This document shows positions 54,053 through 64,000 of a stretch of DNA of 64,000 nt, piece by piece (within the stretch, counting starts at the first letter, position 1; every line of letters starts with the position of its first letter). The DNA is taken from contig NC_080423.1 of assembly GCF_029873635.1 (NCBI RefSeq), positions 102,486,991 to 102,550,990 of the forward strand, read 5' to 3'. Both the position numbers and the translations under genes were made by a program. The notes under the pieces were generated by a model that searched no databases, was not told where the DNA came from, and was given only the letters and a program-made list of their open reading frames with translations. The DNA is from Malania oleifera. Its lineage: Eukaryota; Streptophyta; Magnoliopsida; Santalales; Ximeniaceae.

Positions 54053-54880
54053 TTGCAAAAATTTCAGTTTCATCGGACGAGTAATCGCCATCCGATCATC
54101 TACATCACGCAGACTACGCAGATGCTGATGAACTAGCCGCTGTTGCGTTGAGTTGGCTGTCCAAGAAATAAAAATAAAGTTGTAAAGCTCAAAATGTTAA
54201 TCCGACCAGTAAAAATTAATAAAAAAGGGTTAGAAACAACCTGGGAAAATTTTAGCTCGATCGAATAAGGAATCATTGTTCAATTGGCTTCATCAAGTCG
54301 ACCGTATAGCACCGGCGAACCTGCAGCTGTTGCGATAAGTTGGTTGTCCAAGAAATAAAAATAGAAGTTTCAAAGTTCTAAATAAAAATAAAAATGGAGA
54401 AAATTAAAATTAGTGAGTCAGGAACAATCTGGTAAAATTTCAATTAGATCGGATAAGGAATCATTGTTCAATTGGCTTCATTAAGTTGATCACGGAGCAC
54501 CGGCAAACCTGCTGCTGTTGCGGTAAGTTGGTTGTCCAAGAAATTAAAATAGAAGCTTCAAAGTTCTAAATAAAATTCCAATTAGTGAAAGTTAAAATTA
54601 GTGAGTTAGGAACAACCTGGTAAAATTTCAATTTGATCGGATGAGAAACCACCGTTCGATTGGCTTCATGAAGTTGACCATGCAGCACGGACGAACCTGC
54701 TGCTGCTGTGGTAAGTTGGCAATCCAAGAAATAAAAATCAAAACTTAAAAGCTCTAAATAAAAATCCAATCTGTAAAAATTAAAATTAATGAGTCAGAAA
54801 TAACCTGGTAAAATTTCAATTTGATCGGATGAGAAACCACTGTTCGATTGGCTTCATCAAACTGATTGCGTAGGCGCTGA
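54053..54880. repeat. Tandem array, period 188 bp, about 4.5 units
   Basis: Units beginning CCTGGTAAAATTTCAATT or a variant start at 54241, 54429, 54617 and 54805, exactly 188 bp apart, with a more diverged first unit at about 54053. Each unit contains GATCGGATRAGRAAYCA, a GTTCRATTGGCTTCAT string and GTAAGTTGG. It lies inside the solo LTR-like element 49045-55666. Confidence 0.85.
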
Positions 54881-54906
54881 TGACGTTGTATTGCTGTTGT
54901 TGCTCC

Positions 54907-54938
<32 letters not shown>

Positions 54939-55179
54939 CTATGGCCGTGTCCCCTTGCTTTATTCAGCCTCTCTTTGTATTTTATAAGCCCCCTAAATAT
55001 CTAAATGAAACCATAAACCCTAGTGCGCCCCCCTTCCTCTCTCATGCATTTGCATGGGCTTTAATTTGCAATAGCCCTTGTATTAAAGGCTCATTAGCTG
55101 AGAGGCCTGATAAACGGAAAGTGAACTTTAATTCCCGAAAGCAATGGACCCGGACTCGATTTAATAAAATACTAAATTG

Positions 55180-55400
55180 AAGGACTCAATCTAAAAAATT
55201 AAAAGCCTCAATTTAAAAGACTCAATTCAAAAATTGAAAGACTTAATCTAAAAATTAAAATGCTCAATTTAAAAATTAAAAGACTCAATTTTAAAAGACT
55301 CAATTCAAAAATTGAAAGACTAAATCTAAAAATCAAAATACTCAATTTAAAAATTAAAAGACTCAATTTAAAAAATTAATAGGACCTTAAATTAAAATTC
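55180..55400. repeat. Short AT-rich minisatellite
   Basis: Repeated AAAGACTCAATTTAAAAATT words of about 20-24 bp, imperfect, near the right end of the same solo LTR-like element. Confidence 0.75.
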
Positions 55401-55959
55401 AATTTTCCAAATCAAAAGACTCGATTTAAGAAATAAAATGACACTATTTTGAAAGCATCCAGAACTCAGTTTAAAATAATCAGGACTCATTTTTTTTTTT
55501 TTAAGATAACATAGCTCAATTTTAAAATAAAAAGACGCAATTGAAAACTTGGGACTCAGTTTGATTTTTTTTTCAAAAAGGGTCCTCCCATTTCCGAGAT
55601 ATAAAGTCCATTTTTAAGTATACCGGGTTTCCTCAGAAAGGTCTGGTTAAAATTGGGGTGTCTACACCATTGATGCTTCAAAAGAATTATAAAATTATGG
55701 AGTAGTTTAAAATATGACTTCTTGAAATATGAAATTTTCTTTTATATTTTGTCTTATTATATTTTGATTCATTCTTTTCATGTGTTTTGTTTTTAAAATC
55801 AGTACAAATTTAGAAAATTGTAAAGCTTCATAAAAAAAAAAAGTTACGTTTCTTTTAAAAAAAAAAATGGAAAATAGGTTGTTTTTAGGGTTCTAACTAT
55901 TTACATTTTTAACTTAACTTGTTAGTTGTTTTGTCCTTCTTTTTTTTTTTTTTATAGGA

Positions 55960-56417
55960 AAAGAAAATTTTATTCATAGGAAGAGAATTTTCGCGAGAGA
56001 GAATGAGACATGTCCCCAAAAAGGACCTAGAATTATTCAATAAAACCACTTAATAGAATAGCAAAAATTTAATAAATCAACATTGCGAAATGTTCCTCCA
56101 ATTTCTATGTAACATGTGAAGAATAATTCCTCTCAAAAAACCCAAACTAGCACCACAGTGAGGCCAAATACTAATTTTTTTTCCCCTAAACTAGCACCTC
56201 GTTTAATTTTGTCCATTGAATATCCTTGCGTTACGCTCCAACCATAACACCCATAAAACTATGAATATTCCACACTTCCATAGCATTGCCTTGTCCTTTC
56301 TCCTACCGAAGCCTTTGAAAGAAATAGCTAACAATTCACCAACCAAAGAGGGAAAAACCAAGGTATCTCCTAAAATAACAAAAAACATATTCCAAATCCT
56401 CCAAGAATATTCACAAC

Positions 56418-56485
<68 letters not shown>

Positions 56486-56900
56486 AGTTGTCTCTGAATT
56501 TTTGTAATAGAACACATAACATCAAAAGAGAGAGCCTTCAATTAAAAGGTCTCCAAATTTGCAACAAGTTATCAGTATTAATTTTATTGAGCATAACAAG
56601 CCAAATGAAAGCTTTAATTTTTGGAGGAGCCTTAGCCTTCCAAATGAAATGTTATGAGTGGGAAAGAAAAATTGGAATTCAAAAAAAAAAAAAAAAAACA
56701 AAAAAAAACAAAATATCCCATCCATATTAGAAGCTTTCTTAAATGAATAATAACTAGAAAGTCTGTAATTCAAAACCTTGATTATAACTATCTGTGTACC
56801 ATAAGAATCATTAGTGAATGCCCTAAATTCTTTACATGCTTCAATTATTATTTTTCTTCTCATTTGCCTTACTTTTCACTTAATAGATCATTGAGGCAGC
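55960..56900 (-). mobile_element. LINE ORF2 C-terminal fragment, copy C
   Basis: Counterpart of 19247-20100, with 'YSWRIWNMFFVILGDTLVFP', 'LLAISFKGFGRRKDKAMLWK' and 'LWLERNARIFNG' on the minus strand (56203-56420), plus the 'KEFRAFTNDSYGTQIVIIK' segment near 56.8 kb in another frame. It is dead. An (AT)n run (about 56421-56481) has expanded inside it. Confidence 0.7.
56421..56481. repeat. (AT)n microsatellite
   Basis: About 60 bp of AT inside the LINE fragment of copy C; absent at the same place in copy B. Confidence 0.92.
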
Positions 56901-57490
56901 ACTTGACTGCCCCTTAACATAATCTAAGGGACAAATATCGTTCAAACAGTTTTCTTAGATGAATGGAAACACTAACAAAGTATTTTGAAAGGGCGGGGAA
57001 TGAATTACTAATTTAAACGTCTTCCTTGAATATCATATAATCTATTTTTCTCTAAATATAATCTTTCTATCGTAACATGCAGACTAGGGGAACTGATGCC
57101 TTAACTCAAATGATAACCAAGAGAGTGTTATAAGCTAATGAGAAAATAAATGTTCAATGGAGCTTCTACTAATTGGTTATTTATCTAGGTTTGGTTAATA
57201 GATCATCTAATTACTACCAATTGCTTCATCTCTTTCATCTATAAGCTAACATAACCTAGGTACAGGAAAACCTATAGTTTCAATATGTACAAAAAAAAAA
57301 ATAAGGCTTGGGAATATGGTCATATGAGGGAATGTATTAGCAGTTAGCACTTCCTACATGTCAGTTTTTACAGACGATATAATTACCTTTGAATTCAATT
57401 ATGCATGACTTATGGTTCTTATAGTTTGGTAGCACACAAACACAAAAAAGATAAAGGCAGTGAAAAAAACAACCAAAAGAGATGTAGACG

Positions 57491-58213
57491 TGTCATGCAA
57501 TCCACAAAAGTACACAAAAAAGGGTTCTATTCTACTGGAATATAGTTTTTTTTTTTTTTTTAATGTTCTTGAGTTTTCTATAATTTTTTAGACTTTTTTT
57601 TCCATTTTTTTTTTCCATTTCCATGGAATTTCTAGAGAATATTGAAATTTTTATGCTTTTATTTTTATTTTAAATTTTCGACATATAAATACTAGTAGAA
57701 AGAAGATATTTAAGTTGTTACTGTCGTTTTTTTTTCTTTTTTTAGGGCGATTCCATCATAAAATCTCCTCTTTTATTTTTCCATGGAGTTTTGGTGATGC
57801 AAACAAACACCTTGTTGCCAATTATTGTCATTGTACTGCCACAAAAACAAAATAAAAAATGAAAAATAAAACTTGGGCAAAAAAAAATTCATTGTCTTTG
57901 AAAACTAGGGCATCGAGTGTAGTGTGTATTGTCTTGATGCAGTCAAACTAACTTTCAAGAATAGGAAGAAAAAGAGCATGTCACCTTCTAAATGTTTCTT
58001 TTTAATGGGCATTCTTTTCACAAAATCCATAGTAGATTATGTCTTCCTAACAATTTTTAACAATTAGCCTAACTTTCGATAGCTACTAATTATTTTATAG
58101 GGCTATCGTATTTCTAGAAATTCTTCCATGATAATAAACATGCAGCGAATTTAGGGTTTAGGTTTCGATTTTGATGGTGATTGTAACAATTATGATTTAG
58201 GTCTCAGAATCAT
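57491..58213. other. Unassigned AT-rich sequence before copy D
   Basis: Homopolymer-rich, with no long frame and no copy elsewhere in the window that I recognise. The part near 58150-58213 may belong to the LTR relic that follows. Confidence 0.4.
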
Positions 58214-58359
58214 GCTCTGATACCATGTTAAATAATCGAGTAAAATGGAAGACCTAACCTCAATGATAGGTCCCTTCCTCTATTTGTAATAGATCTCAAG
58301 TAAAATTCCAATTACAGTAATACCCTCACTTATTCATGCTTACTAACATAACTCTAACA
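58214..58359 (-). mobile_element. Possible short-LTR relic with tRNA-Met primer-binding site
   Basis: TGGTATCAGAGC on the minus strand (58214-58225) is an exact initiator tRNA-Met primer-binding core. It directly adjoins a sequence starting TGTTAAATAATCG (58226) that may end at CTCTAACA (58359). This layout fits the 5' end of a minus-strand Copia or TRIM relic. No second LTR or coding part was found, so this is tentative. Confidence 0.4.
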
Positions 58360-59503
58360 CATAATAGTAATGCTAAATAACCAAATAACCACTCATAAAT
58401 CCAAATGCACCTTAAAGGCTAGCATATTTGGAATTTGGAAAACATTATAGAAATCAAAATGAAACTATAAAGAAATCCACCTATTCATATTTAATTTATC
58501 AAAAGAAATGAGGAAGAAATAAAATAGAGAGGAATATCAACTAAAAGAATTTCAATTTTAGACCTCAATTACCTTTAATGTTTTTTTTAATCCTATATAT
58601 TATAATAAGTTTTTTATTTTTAATAGTATCTGATATTGAGAAAAAAATCACAAAAAAGTGAATTACCTTTCTATGAATTACCATTTCTTTGAGCTTAGAG
58701 GCCTATCACCACTTTAGACAAAGAAGCACAAATTAGGGTTGCCCATGGTTTAATTATCCGAAGCATATACCTCGAACTACTAATTGAATTGAAATTTATG
58801 TTCACCAAAAAATGCTAACTAAGTTCAAATTGTTCCAAATGGTTAAGTGAAACTCATTTCATCAGTTGTTAAACTAATATTTAGTGATTAAATACACAAA
58901 ATTATAATTTAAAATTTTAAAATTACTAAAATTTGATATTTTTCTTCAATATAATCAAACATCAATGAAAAGTCATAAATATAATACGAACACTACATTT
59001 GAGGGCATGGATTTTGATAATTTGATTTGGATTTGTATGAATTTAGATAAAATGAAATGCAAATTTGTATTATATTTTATTTACATTTACATAAATCCAA
59101 ATGAAAGGCCTCTTCCTAACATGGGGAAAGAAATTTTGGAATTCTTTGGTTAGCATTTGAAGAATTAATAAGAAGTCCTAACATACTACATCTATTTTTT
59201 TTCCTTTCAATCCTCAGCAAGAGTTTTTTGTCCTTACTTCAAATCCCTATTAGCCATGGATTTGGTAAGCCCAAATTTAGGCATTGCAACCCACTTGTGA
59301 TAGTTGCAGGAGAGCAACAGAATAGAACAAACAATGGTGGACTAATTCTAATTGTTCAGGGATATCTAAGCAATATCAACTTTTCACAACGCTGCTATAT
59401 TCTCAGGATGATCATAGTAAAACCGTCGACGGATTGGGCCAAATTGTCAACGATTTTAGAAAAAATGTAAATTGTCTGAATTCAGTCACCAAACCGTCAG
59501 CGG

Positions 59504-59554
<51 letters not shown>

Positions 59555-60223
59555 AATAAAAATATTTGTTTGTAGCTTCTTGCATTCTCTCCATACAATG
59601 AACCTAAGTATACCATTTACACAATTAATTGTGAAATTTTCAATGATGTTGTGTAGCACAACAAATGCTATGCCGCCATCAAAGTAATCTTATTTAAGTA
59701 CTAAAAAAAAATAACACCCATCAAATTCACTTGGGGTGAAATTATTTTACAATAATAAATATTTTAGTAGAATCTTTGGAAAATGAAATCAATCAATGAA
59801 TTGGCACGTAAAAGAAAAAATAAAGGGGACGAAATCATAACTCTAAATCTCAAATAGGTTTTTTATGTTTGACTAATTCTCAAGCATTGAATTGTGACAT
59901 TTTAACATTCGGACTTTAACCTTTAAAAAAAAAAAAAAAAGAGTCAGAAATCCTCTCTCAATCAAAGAAAAGAGATTCGCCTATCACATTGGTACCTAAG
60001 AAATACCTAACAATTCAAATAAGGCTTTACTAATTGGCATCTCCAAATGAAAATAAGAACTTTCAATTTTTTTTTTTTTTTAACTATAAAAGCATGCATG
60101 CCCCATTAATGTCAAAAGTGAATATAATCAATATAAGAAAGCTTATCTTTTACCACCAAAGTACGTACATCTCTCCAGTGATGTCTACCTCTATCATATG
60201 TCCTATTATATTTAACCATCAAG
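58360..60223. other. 5' flank of copy D, distal part
   Basis: AT-rich, non-coding. 59800-60215 matches 30960-31367 before copy C. A patch at 59415-59505 carries AAACCGTCGACGG-type palindromes like the Copia LTRs of this window, followed by an (AT)n run (about 59505-59550). No gene is seen. Confidence 0.5.
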
Positions 60224-60400
60224 GCTTAACCAATCATCAAAGCTAAAATGTCGTTGAAAATTAATTATGCTAATTGATATAAGAAAACATAAGTCCTTGC
60301 TCAATTTTTAAAAAAATTAGGTCTAAAGTCTAAAAGTGTTAGACCTAATAACTTTAGCATAGATAAATATTTTAGGTGCAACTACTACTTTCTTATTGTC

Positions 60401-60408
60401 TATAAATA
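60401..60408 (+). promoter_or_regulatory. Second, upstream TATA box of copy D
   Basis: TATAAATA in the upstream copy of the duplicated promoter segment, 562 bp before the functional-position TATA box. It is not followed by the start codon. Confidence 0.4.
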
Positions 60409-60962
60409 GATTTCAATGAATTATACATGTATTTTCTTTGGTTATTTTTATTTTGGGTCTCTTAATTTGTAAGTTCTCTATTCTTTGATGTTTTGTTTGG
60501 TATGCAAAAATGAAATGGAATATAATGAAATTCATCTTTATAATTTTATAAATTCATGATATATTTTTTTATAATTTCACTATATTCTCAATTCATTTCT
60601 TTCCAATGTATCAAGTACTGGATAAGTGTAGCATGCTACGCTGCAATTATCATAAAAACGACATTTTCTTCTAATTGAGGAGCTAAGAACAACCGACTAT
60701 AGGCATTTATTTATAAATGCTCTATGTATGCTCCACGAGTTACGAGCAAAAGTTCGACATAAACATTGAGAAACAAATGTCAAGGCTTAACCAATCATCA
60801 AAGCTAAAATTTCGTTGAAAATTAATTATGCTAATTGATATAAGAAAACATAAGTCCTTGATCAGTTTTTAAAAAAAATTAGGTCTAAAGTCTAAAAGTG
60901 TTAAACCTAATAACTTTAGCAAAGTTGAATATTTTAGGTGCTACTACTACTTTCTTATTGTC

Positions 60963-60970
60963 TATAAATA
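60963..60970 (+). promoter_or_regulatory. TATA box of subtilase copy D
   Basis: TATAAATA 69 bp upstream of the ATG at 61032, identical in sequence and distance to copy C. Confidence 0.65.
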
Positions 60971-61031
60971 GATTTCAATGAATTATACATGTATATTCTT
61001 TGGTTATTTTTCTTTTGGGTCTTTTAAGCAG

Positions 61032-61336
61032 ATGGATTCTTTAAGGACATTCAGCATTGCTATTCTTGTTCTTGCTATGCAACATATGTCCTTCCTTCTC
61101 GTTCAACCAAGCAATGTGAGTTTTACTCTACTTTCAGTACTACTTTCCTCTTTTAATACATGGTTTGTTAGTAACTCTGTCTTATATATATATACATACA
61201 TATATACACACACATACATAATAATATTTACATGGATTTCACAGGTTTACATTGTGTACATGGGTGCTGTAGCTCTTGATGGTCCCCAACTTATTGAGGA
61301 CTCACACTATAAGGTCCTCATAAAATTGCTTGGAAG
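61032..61336 (+). CDS. Subtilase copy D, exons 1-2 (SBT3-like, partial at window edge)
   Basis: Exon 1 is 61032-61115 and encodes a 28-residue N-terminus 'MDSLRTFSIAILVLAMQHMS...' with a hydrophobic core, a secretion signal. Exon 2 is 61245-61336 and encodes the start of the I9 propeptide, 'VYIVYMGAVALDGPQLIEDS'. The ATG is the one shared with copy C and is preceded by the TATA box. Both exons have the same lengths (84 and 92 nt) and splice phases as copy C, with GT donors and an AG acceptor. No lesion is visible. The rest of the gene, including all catalytic residues, lies beyond the window, since intron 2 is still open at 64000. The product would be a secreted serine protease if the remaining exons are sound. 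Confidence 0.82.
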
Positions 61337-63145
61337 GTTTTCAACTTTACTCATTTGTATAATCATTTATATATAAGTATACATGTATTGTATGTATCTT
61401 AGAAATTTAGGAATTTATTCAAAAATTATTGAAAACATTTAAGCCTCTGTCATTCTTCACAACTTTTTTCTCTTTTGAATTCGTTGGATGCCTAGATATG
61501 GTTGTTTTCCCTCCAAGATCCATATAAGAAAACTTGTTTAAAGTTTAGGCTTTGTTGTATTATAGAATGAATTGTTGTAATACTGGATTTGTATTTAACA
61601 CCCCATACCAGAAAGAGTATATTTTAGTTTTGTAAGCTAAATGGATTTATCTCCAATCCTTTTTCATAAACATAGTTGATCATCTAGAAATTTTAATGAT
61701 GGTTCACTAATTAACCTAAATTCTTTCATCAAAGAGGTAGAATTTGAATTGCATGAATAAATATGAAATTTGAGAGTATGATTATGCATAAAGCAGACAC
61801 TAGCACTTCTAGAACACGCATTTAGTTAATAGTAACTATGAAATGTTGTGTAGCCTTGACTAGAATTGTTTCCTAATCTTCACTGATTTTCATTACCCTT
61901 AGTGATGAAAAAGAGAAGTTGTCTTTTACTTAATATTTAGTAATTAAATTCCATTCATCATTTTGGAACCTCAATTGAAACTAGACTTTCCTTATCTTAA
62001 AAATTATTCAAAGCATCCATCATTGTAGCACACTTATATATATTGTCCATCTCTCAGCCTACATCCCTTCTCACCCCCCTCTCATTATTCGAACCCAAAA
62101 TCTCCAATAAGGATATCTCAAGTTTTGACTTATGAAATGTCTCTTAAGATGCATAACAATCTTAGAGTTGGGTAATCATTTGAGTGCTTTAAGAACCTTC
62201 AACATCTTGCCTAAGCTCAAGAATTTTTTTTATCTCGAACATAATTCCAAGCATGCAGTCTCTATAATGTTTCCAAACAATCCATTATTTAAATTCTATT
62301 TTTAGGAATCTCATCTTTTTTATTTCTATTATTGAATTTATTAATATGCATTTATTTAAGATGATTATTTTTTTATTTTCTACTATTGTCAAAAAAAATT
62401 TAAGGACACTCAAAGCCTGTAAATGAGTCCTAAAAACCCTTAACCTTGGAGAGTTGTCAATACAACATTTCTAGTGTCAATGGCATATATCTCGTTTTGA
62501 TTTTGATTTTAAAATTTTTCATTCCCTTATTTTAACATTTATTTATATATTATTGTAAATTTAATTCTTCTCCACACAATCTTGTCCTAAATTTAATTAT
62601 GAATTTCAAAAATAAATGAAAAAAAATAAAAACTAAACATAGGTCAATCACTTTAAATAATATGTAGAAGTACATCCTACTACTACCCAAAGTGTTAATA
62701 GTCTAAATTGTATAGAACCCTGGCTCATTGTATTTTTGCCCTTCTTCTTTTGCTTTTTTTTTTCTTTTGTCATGCTTGAAAGTCTACACTACCCTAGCAT
62801 ACATGGTAGAAGGTAGCTCATCTCTCATCTCCCATCCCTTATCTCTTCTCATCCTTTTTAATATTTAAACCGAAGATCAACATAGAAGTCTCAAGTTTTA
62901 ACCATTAATTAATGTCTCAAAACATCCTTGTTTATGAGTTACTTATACATCTCTAGTCTAAAAAAAAAATGAAAATCATCCACAACTATTTATATTATTC
63001 GCAATGTTCCTTTTATTTATGATCATTAGAATATTGGATGAGATCAAGTCATGTGTGTTTATTTATTTTTATAGATTGAAGGTTCACATTGAACTAGGGC
63101 TACATAATGAAAAGTAGTACATCTCTCATTCCATATAACCCCCTT
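61337..63145. other. Intron 2 of copy D, assembled part
   Basis: Collinear with copy C (33067-33758, then 34000-34079, then 36991-37460) but without the SINE, the LINE tail and solo LTR 3, so it represents the empty state. From about 62600 to 63090 it has about 500 bp without a match in copy C. No gene is seen. Confidence 0.7.
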
Positions 63146-64000
63146 TGTTCTGCAAATTAATGCATGCGAAAACGTGATCGATTTGTCAATGCAACAACCA
63201 ACGATGAACAATACAAAAAACACACTCACACAGATAATAAGGAAAGCAAAAAAATATACGACACAAGAATTTAAATGGTTCGGTAATGTGCCTACGTCCA
63301 CAGGAGCAAGCAGTGGCTGATATTCACTATCTTGTCAAAACCAGGATTACAACATTGTTTATATGCTAACCCTACACGTACAAAGGGATTAGGAAATTCC
63401 CCAAATACCCCTGTATCAATCCCCGAAGGATTTGCCTCTGAATCCCCAACCTATTGATCTTCCCAATTCAAAATTCAAAAAACAGCGCCGAACAAAATTG
63501 TCGATGATTTTAGCAAACCGTCAACAATTTCTTACTAAGACTGAAACCATCGACGGTTTCTTCCCAAGCCTGAATCGTCAAACAAATCATCGACTGTTTC
63601 TTCCTGCAAACTAGCTTCCTTGTTTTTCCTCAGCATGCTTTCCCTGTGCATGTGTTCCACTCAATATGAGCCACATACTACAACAATCTCCACCTTGGTG
63701 AATATTCACCCCTTAAGAGAAAAACGAAAACATAACCCACAGCTCCGCATAGGTTGAGATGCCTACTATCTAGCATTTGGAGATGTTAATCAAGTCCAAG
63801 CAATGCTTGAACTTGTTCATGCTAACACACTTTGTTAACATATCTGTTGCATTTTCAAAAGTGCAAACTTTCTTGAGCAGTAGTTCACCAGAAGCAACCA
63901 ATTCCCTGATCCTATGAAACCTCACATCTGTGCATGGTCCTCGCATGATAAACTTGGTTCTTTGCCAAATAAATGACACTACGACTATCACAATGCAGCT
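63146..64000 (-). mobile_element. Ty1/Copia retrotransposon, left end only (runs off the window)
   Basis: Minus-strand Copia element. Its 3' LTR is 63146-63685 (TGTTCTGC to CTACAACA), bordered by a purine-rich tract (63686-63700; CAAGGTGGAGAT on the minus strand). The end of the RNase H region is readable at about 63770-63990 ('GPCTDVRFHRIRELVASGEL', 'DMLTKCVSMNKFKHCLDL'). The part in the window looks little damaged; the rest cannot be judged. Same LTR family as 6167-6693. Confidence 0.85.

Larger units (their letters stand above)
49045..55666 (-). mobile_element. Solo LTR-like element, TGTCGCGACG type, with nested Copia; TSD CCATT
   Basis: Starts TGTCGCGACGTCC and ends GGGGTGTCTACA. Perfect duplications CCATT lie at 49040-49044 and 55667-55671, and copy B has the empty site (AGGCCATTGATGC at about 18980). 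Same family as 39253-41653 (shared ends, GAGTCGCCACTAA, GGTTACGCGAGGG). Without the nested Copia (49556-53010) it is about 3.2 kb and has no coding domain. It carries a 188-bp tandem array. It looks whole as a solo LTR apart from the nested insertion. Confidence 0.75.
55672..57490. other. 3' flank of copy C, continued
   Basis: Resumes similarity to copy B from 18987 onward after the insertion. Besides the LINE piece listed separately, no gene is seen. Similarity to copy B ends near 57500, at the same point as in copy B (about 20812). Confidence 0.65.
60224..61031. repeat. Duplicated promoter segment of copy D
   Basis: 60224-60467 repeats the sequence of about 60780-61025 (AAGGCTTAACCAATCATCAAAGC through TATAAATAGATTTCAATG and TTTTGGGTCTCTTAA). 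Copy C has only one such segment (about 32533-32780). The segment between them matches copy C 32225-32530. Confidence 0.8.

Noticed and set aside
59415-59505. Promoter palindromes of a host gene
   Set aside because: The patch resembles the U3 of the Copia LTRs at 6167 and 63146 and is not next to any gene start, so it is more likely an LTR scrap.

Overview
The window is nuclear DNA of a flowering plant, most likely a eudicot. The evidence is large AT-rich introns with GT..AG borders, a plant SBT3-type subtilase family, Copia elements primed by initiator tRNA-Met, plant L1-type LINE tails and many microsatellites. I cannot name the species. The only host genes I can support form a head-to-tail array of secreted subtilisin-like serine proteases on the + strand. 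Everything else is intron, flank or transposable element.

Layout. 1-3344 carries the last exon and 3' flank of a subtilase (copy A). It is a noisy near-duplicate of 17.73-20.79 kb and ends at a 100-N gap (3345-3444). 3445-12872 is the right part of intron 2 of copy B, filled with a decayed Copia element, a 5'-truncated LINE and a gag-plus-LTR fossil. 12873-18262 holds exons 3-11 of copy B; its exons 1-2 are missing, presumably in the gap. 18263-20800 is its 3' flank with an older LINE piece. 20.8-30.8 kb is a nested block: a Copia element on the minus strand and two solo-LTR-like insertions. 30.8-32.8 kb is the 5' flank of copy C, whose 11 exons lie between 32788 and 48150. Its 10-kb intron 2 holds a SINE, a LINE tail with a solo LTR inside it, and the same gag fossil as copy B with another solo LTR inside. 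48.15-57.5 kb is the 3' flank of copy C, split by a 6.6-kb insertion that itself contains a Copia element. 57.5-61.0 kb is the 5' flank of copy D, whose exons 1-2 (61032-61336) look intact. Intron 2 of D runs to the window edge and contains the start of another Copia element.

Gene status. Copies B and C have exactly the same length in every one of the nine exons they share, so no indel has entered the coding sequence, yet each carries its own nonsense substitution: TGA in exon 8 of B, TAA in exon 4 of C. B also has a lost splice donor and two motif changes. D cannot be judged from two exons. The array therefore looks like a family recently duplicated as about 25-30 kb units that is now decaying copy by copy.

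Most interesting structure. Three solo-LTR-like elements (21280-23979, 25659-27796, 34107-36693), each with a perfect 5-bp target duplication, share a pair of roughly 20-bp inverted repeats (CAG(G)TAAGGG...). These bracket a tandem-repeat block that differs completely between the three. Two of them also carry an array of GTCGAC-centred palindromes just upstream of a minus-strand TATA box, and similar palindromes occur in an unrelated Copia LTR family here. All calls come from reading the sequence and comparing copies within the window by eye; no alignment or database search was run.
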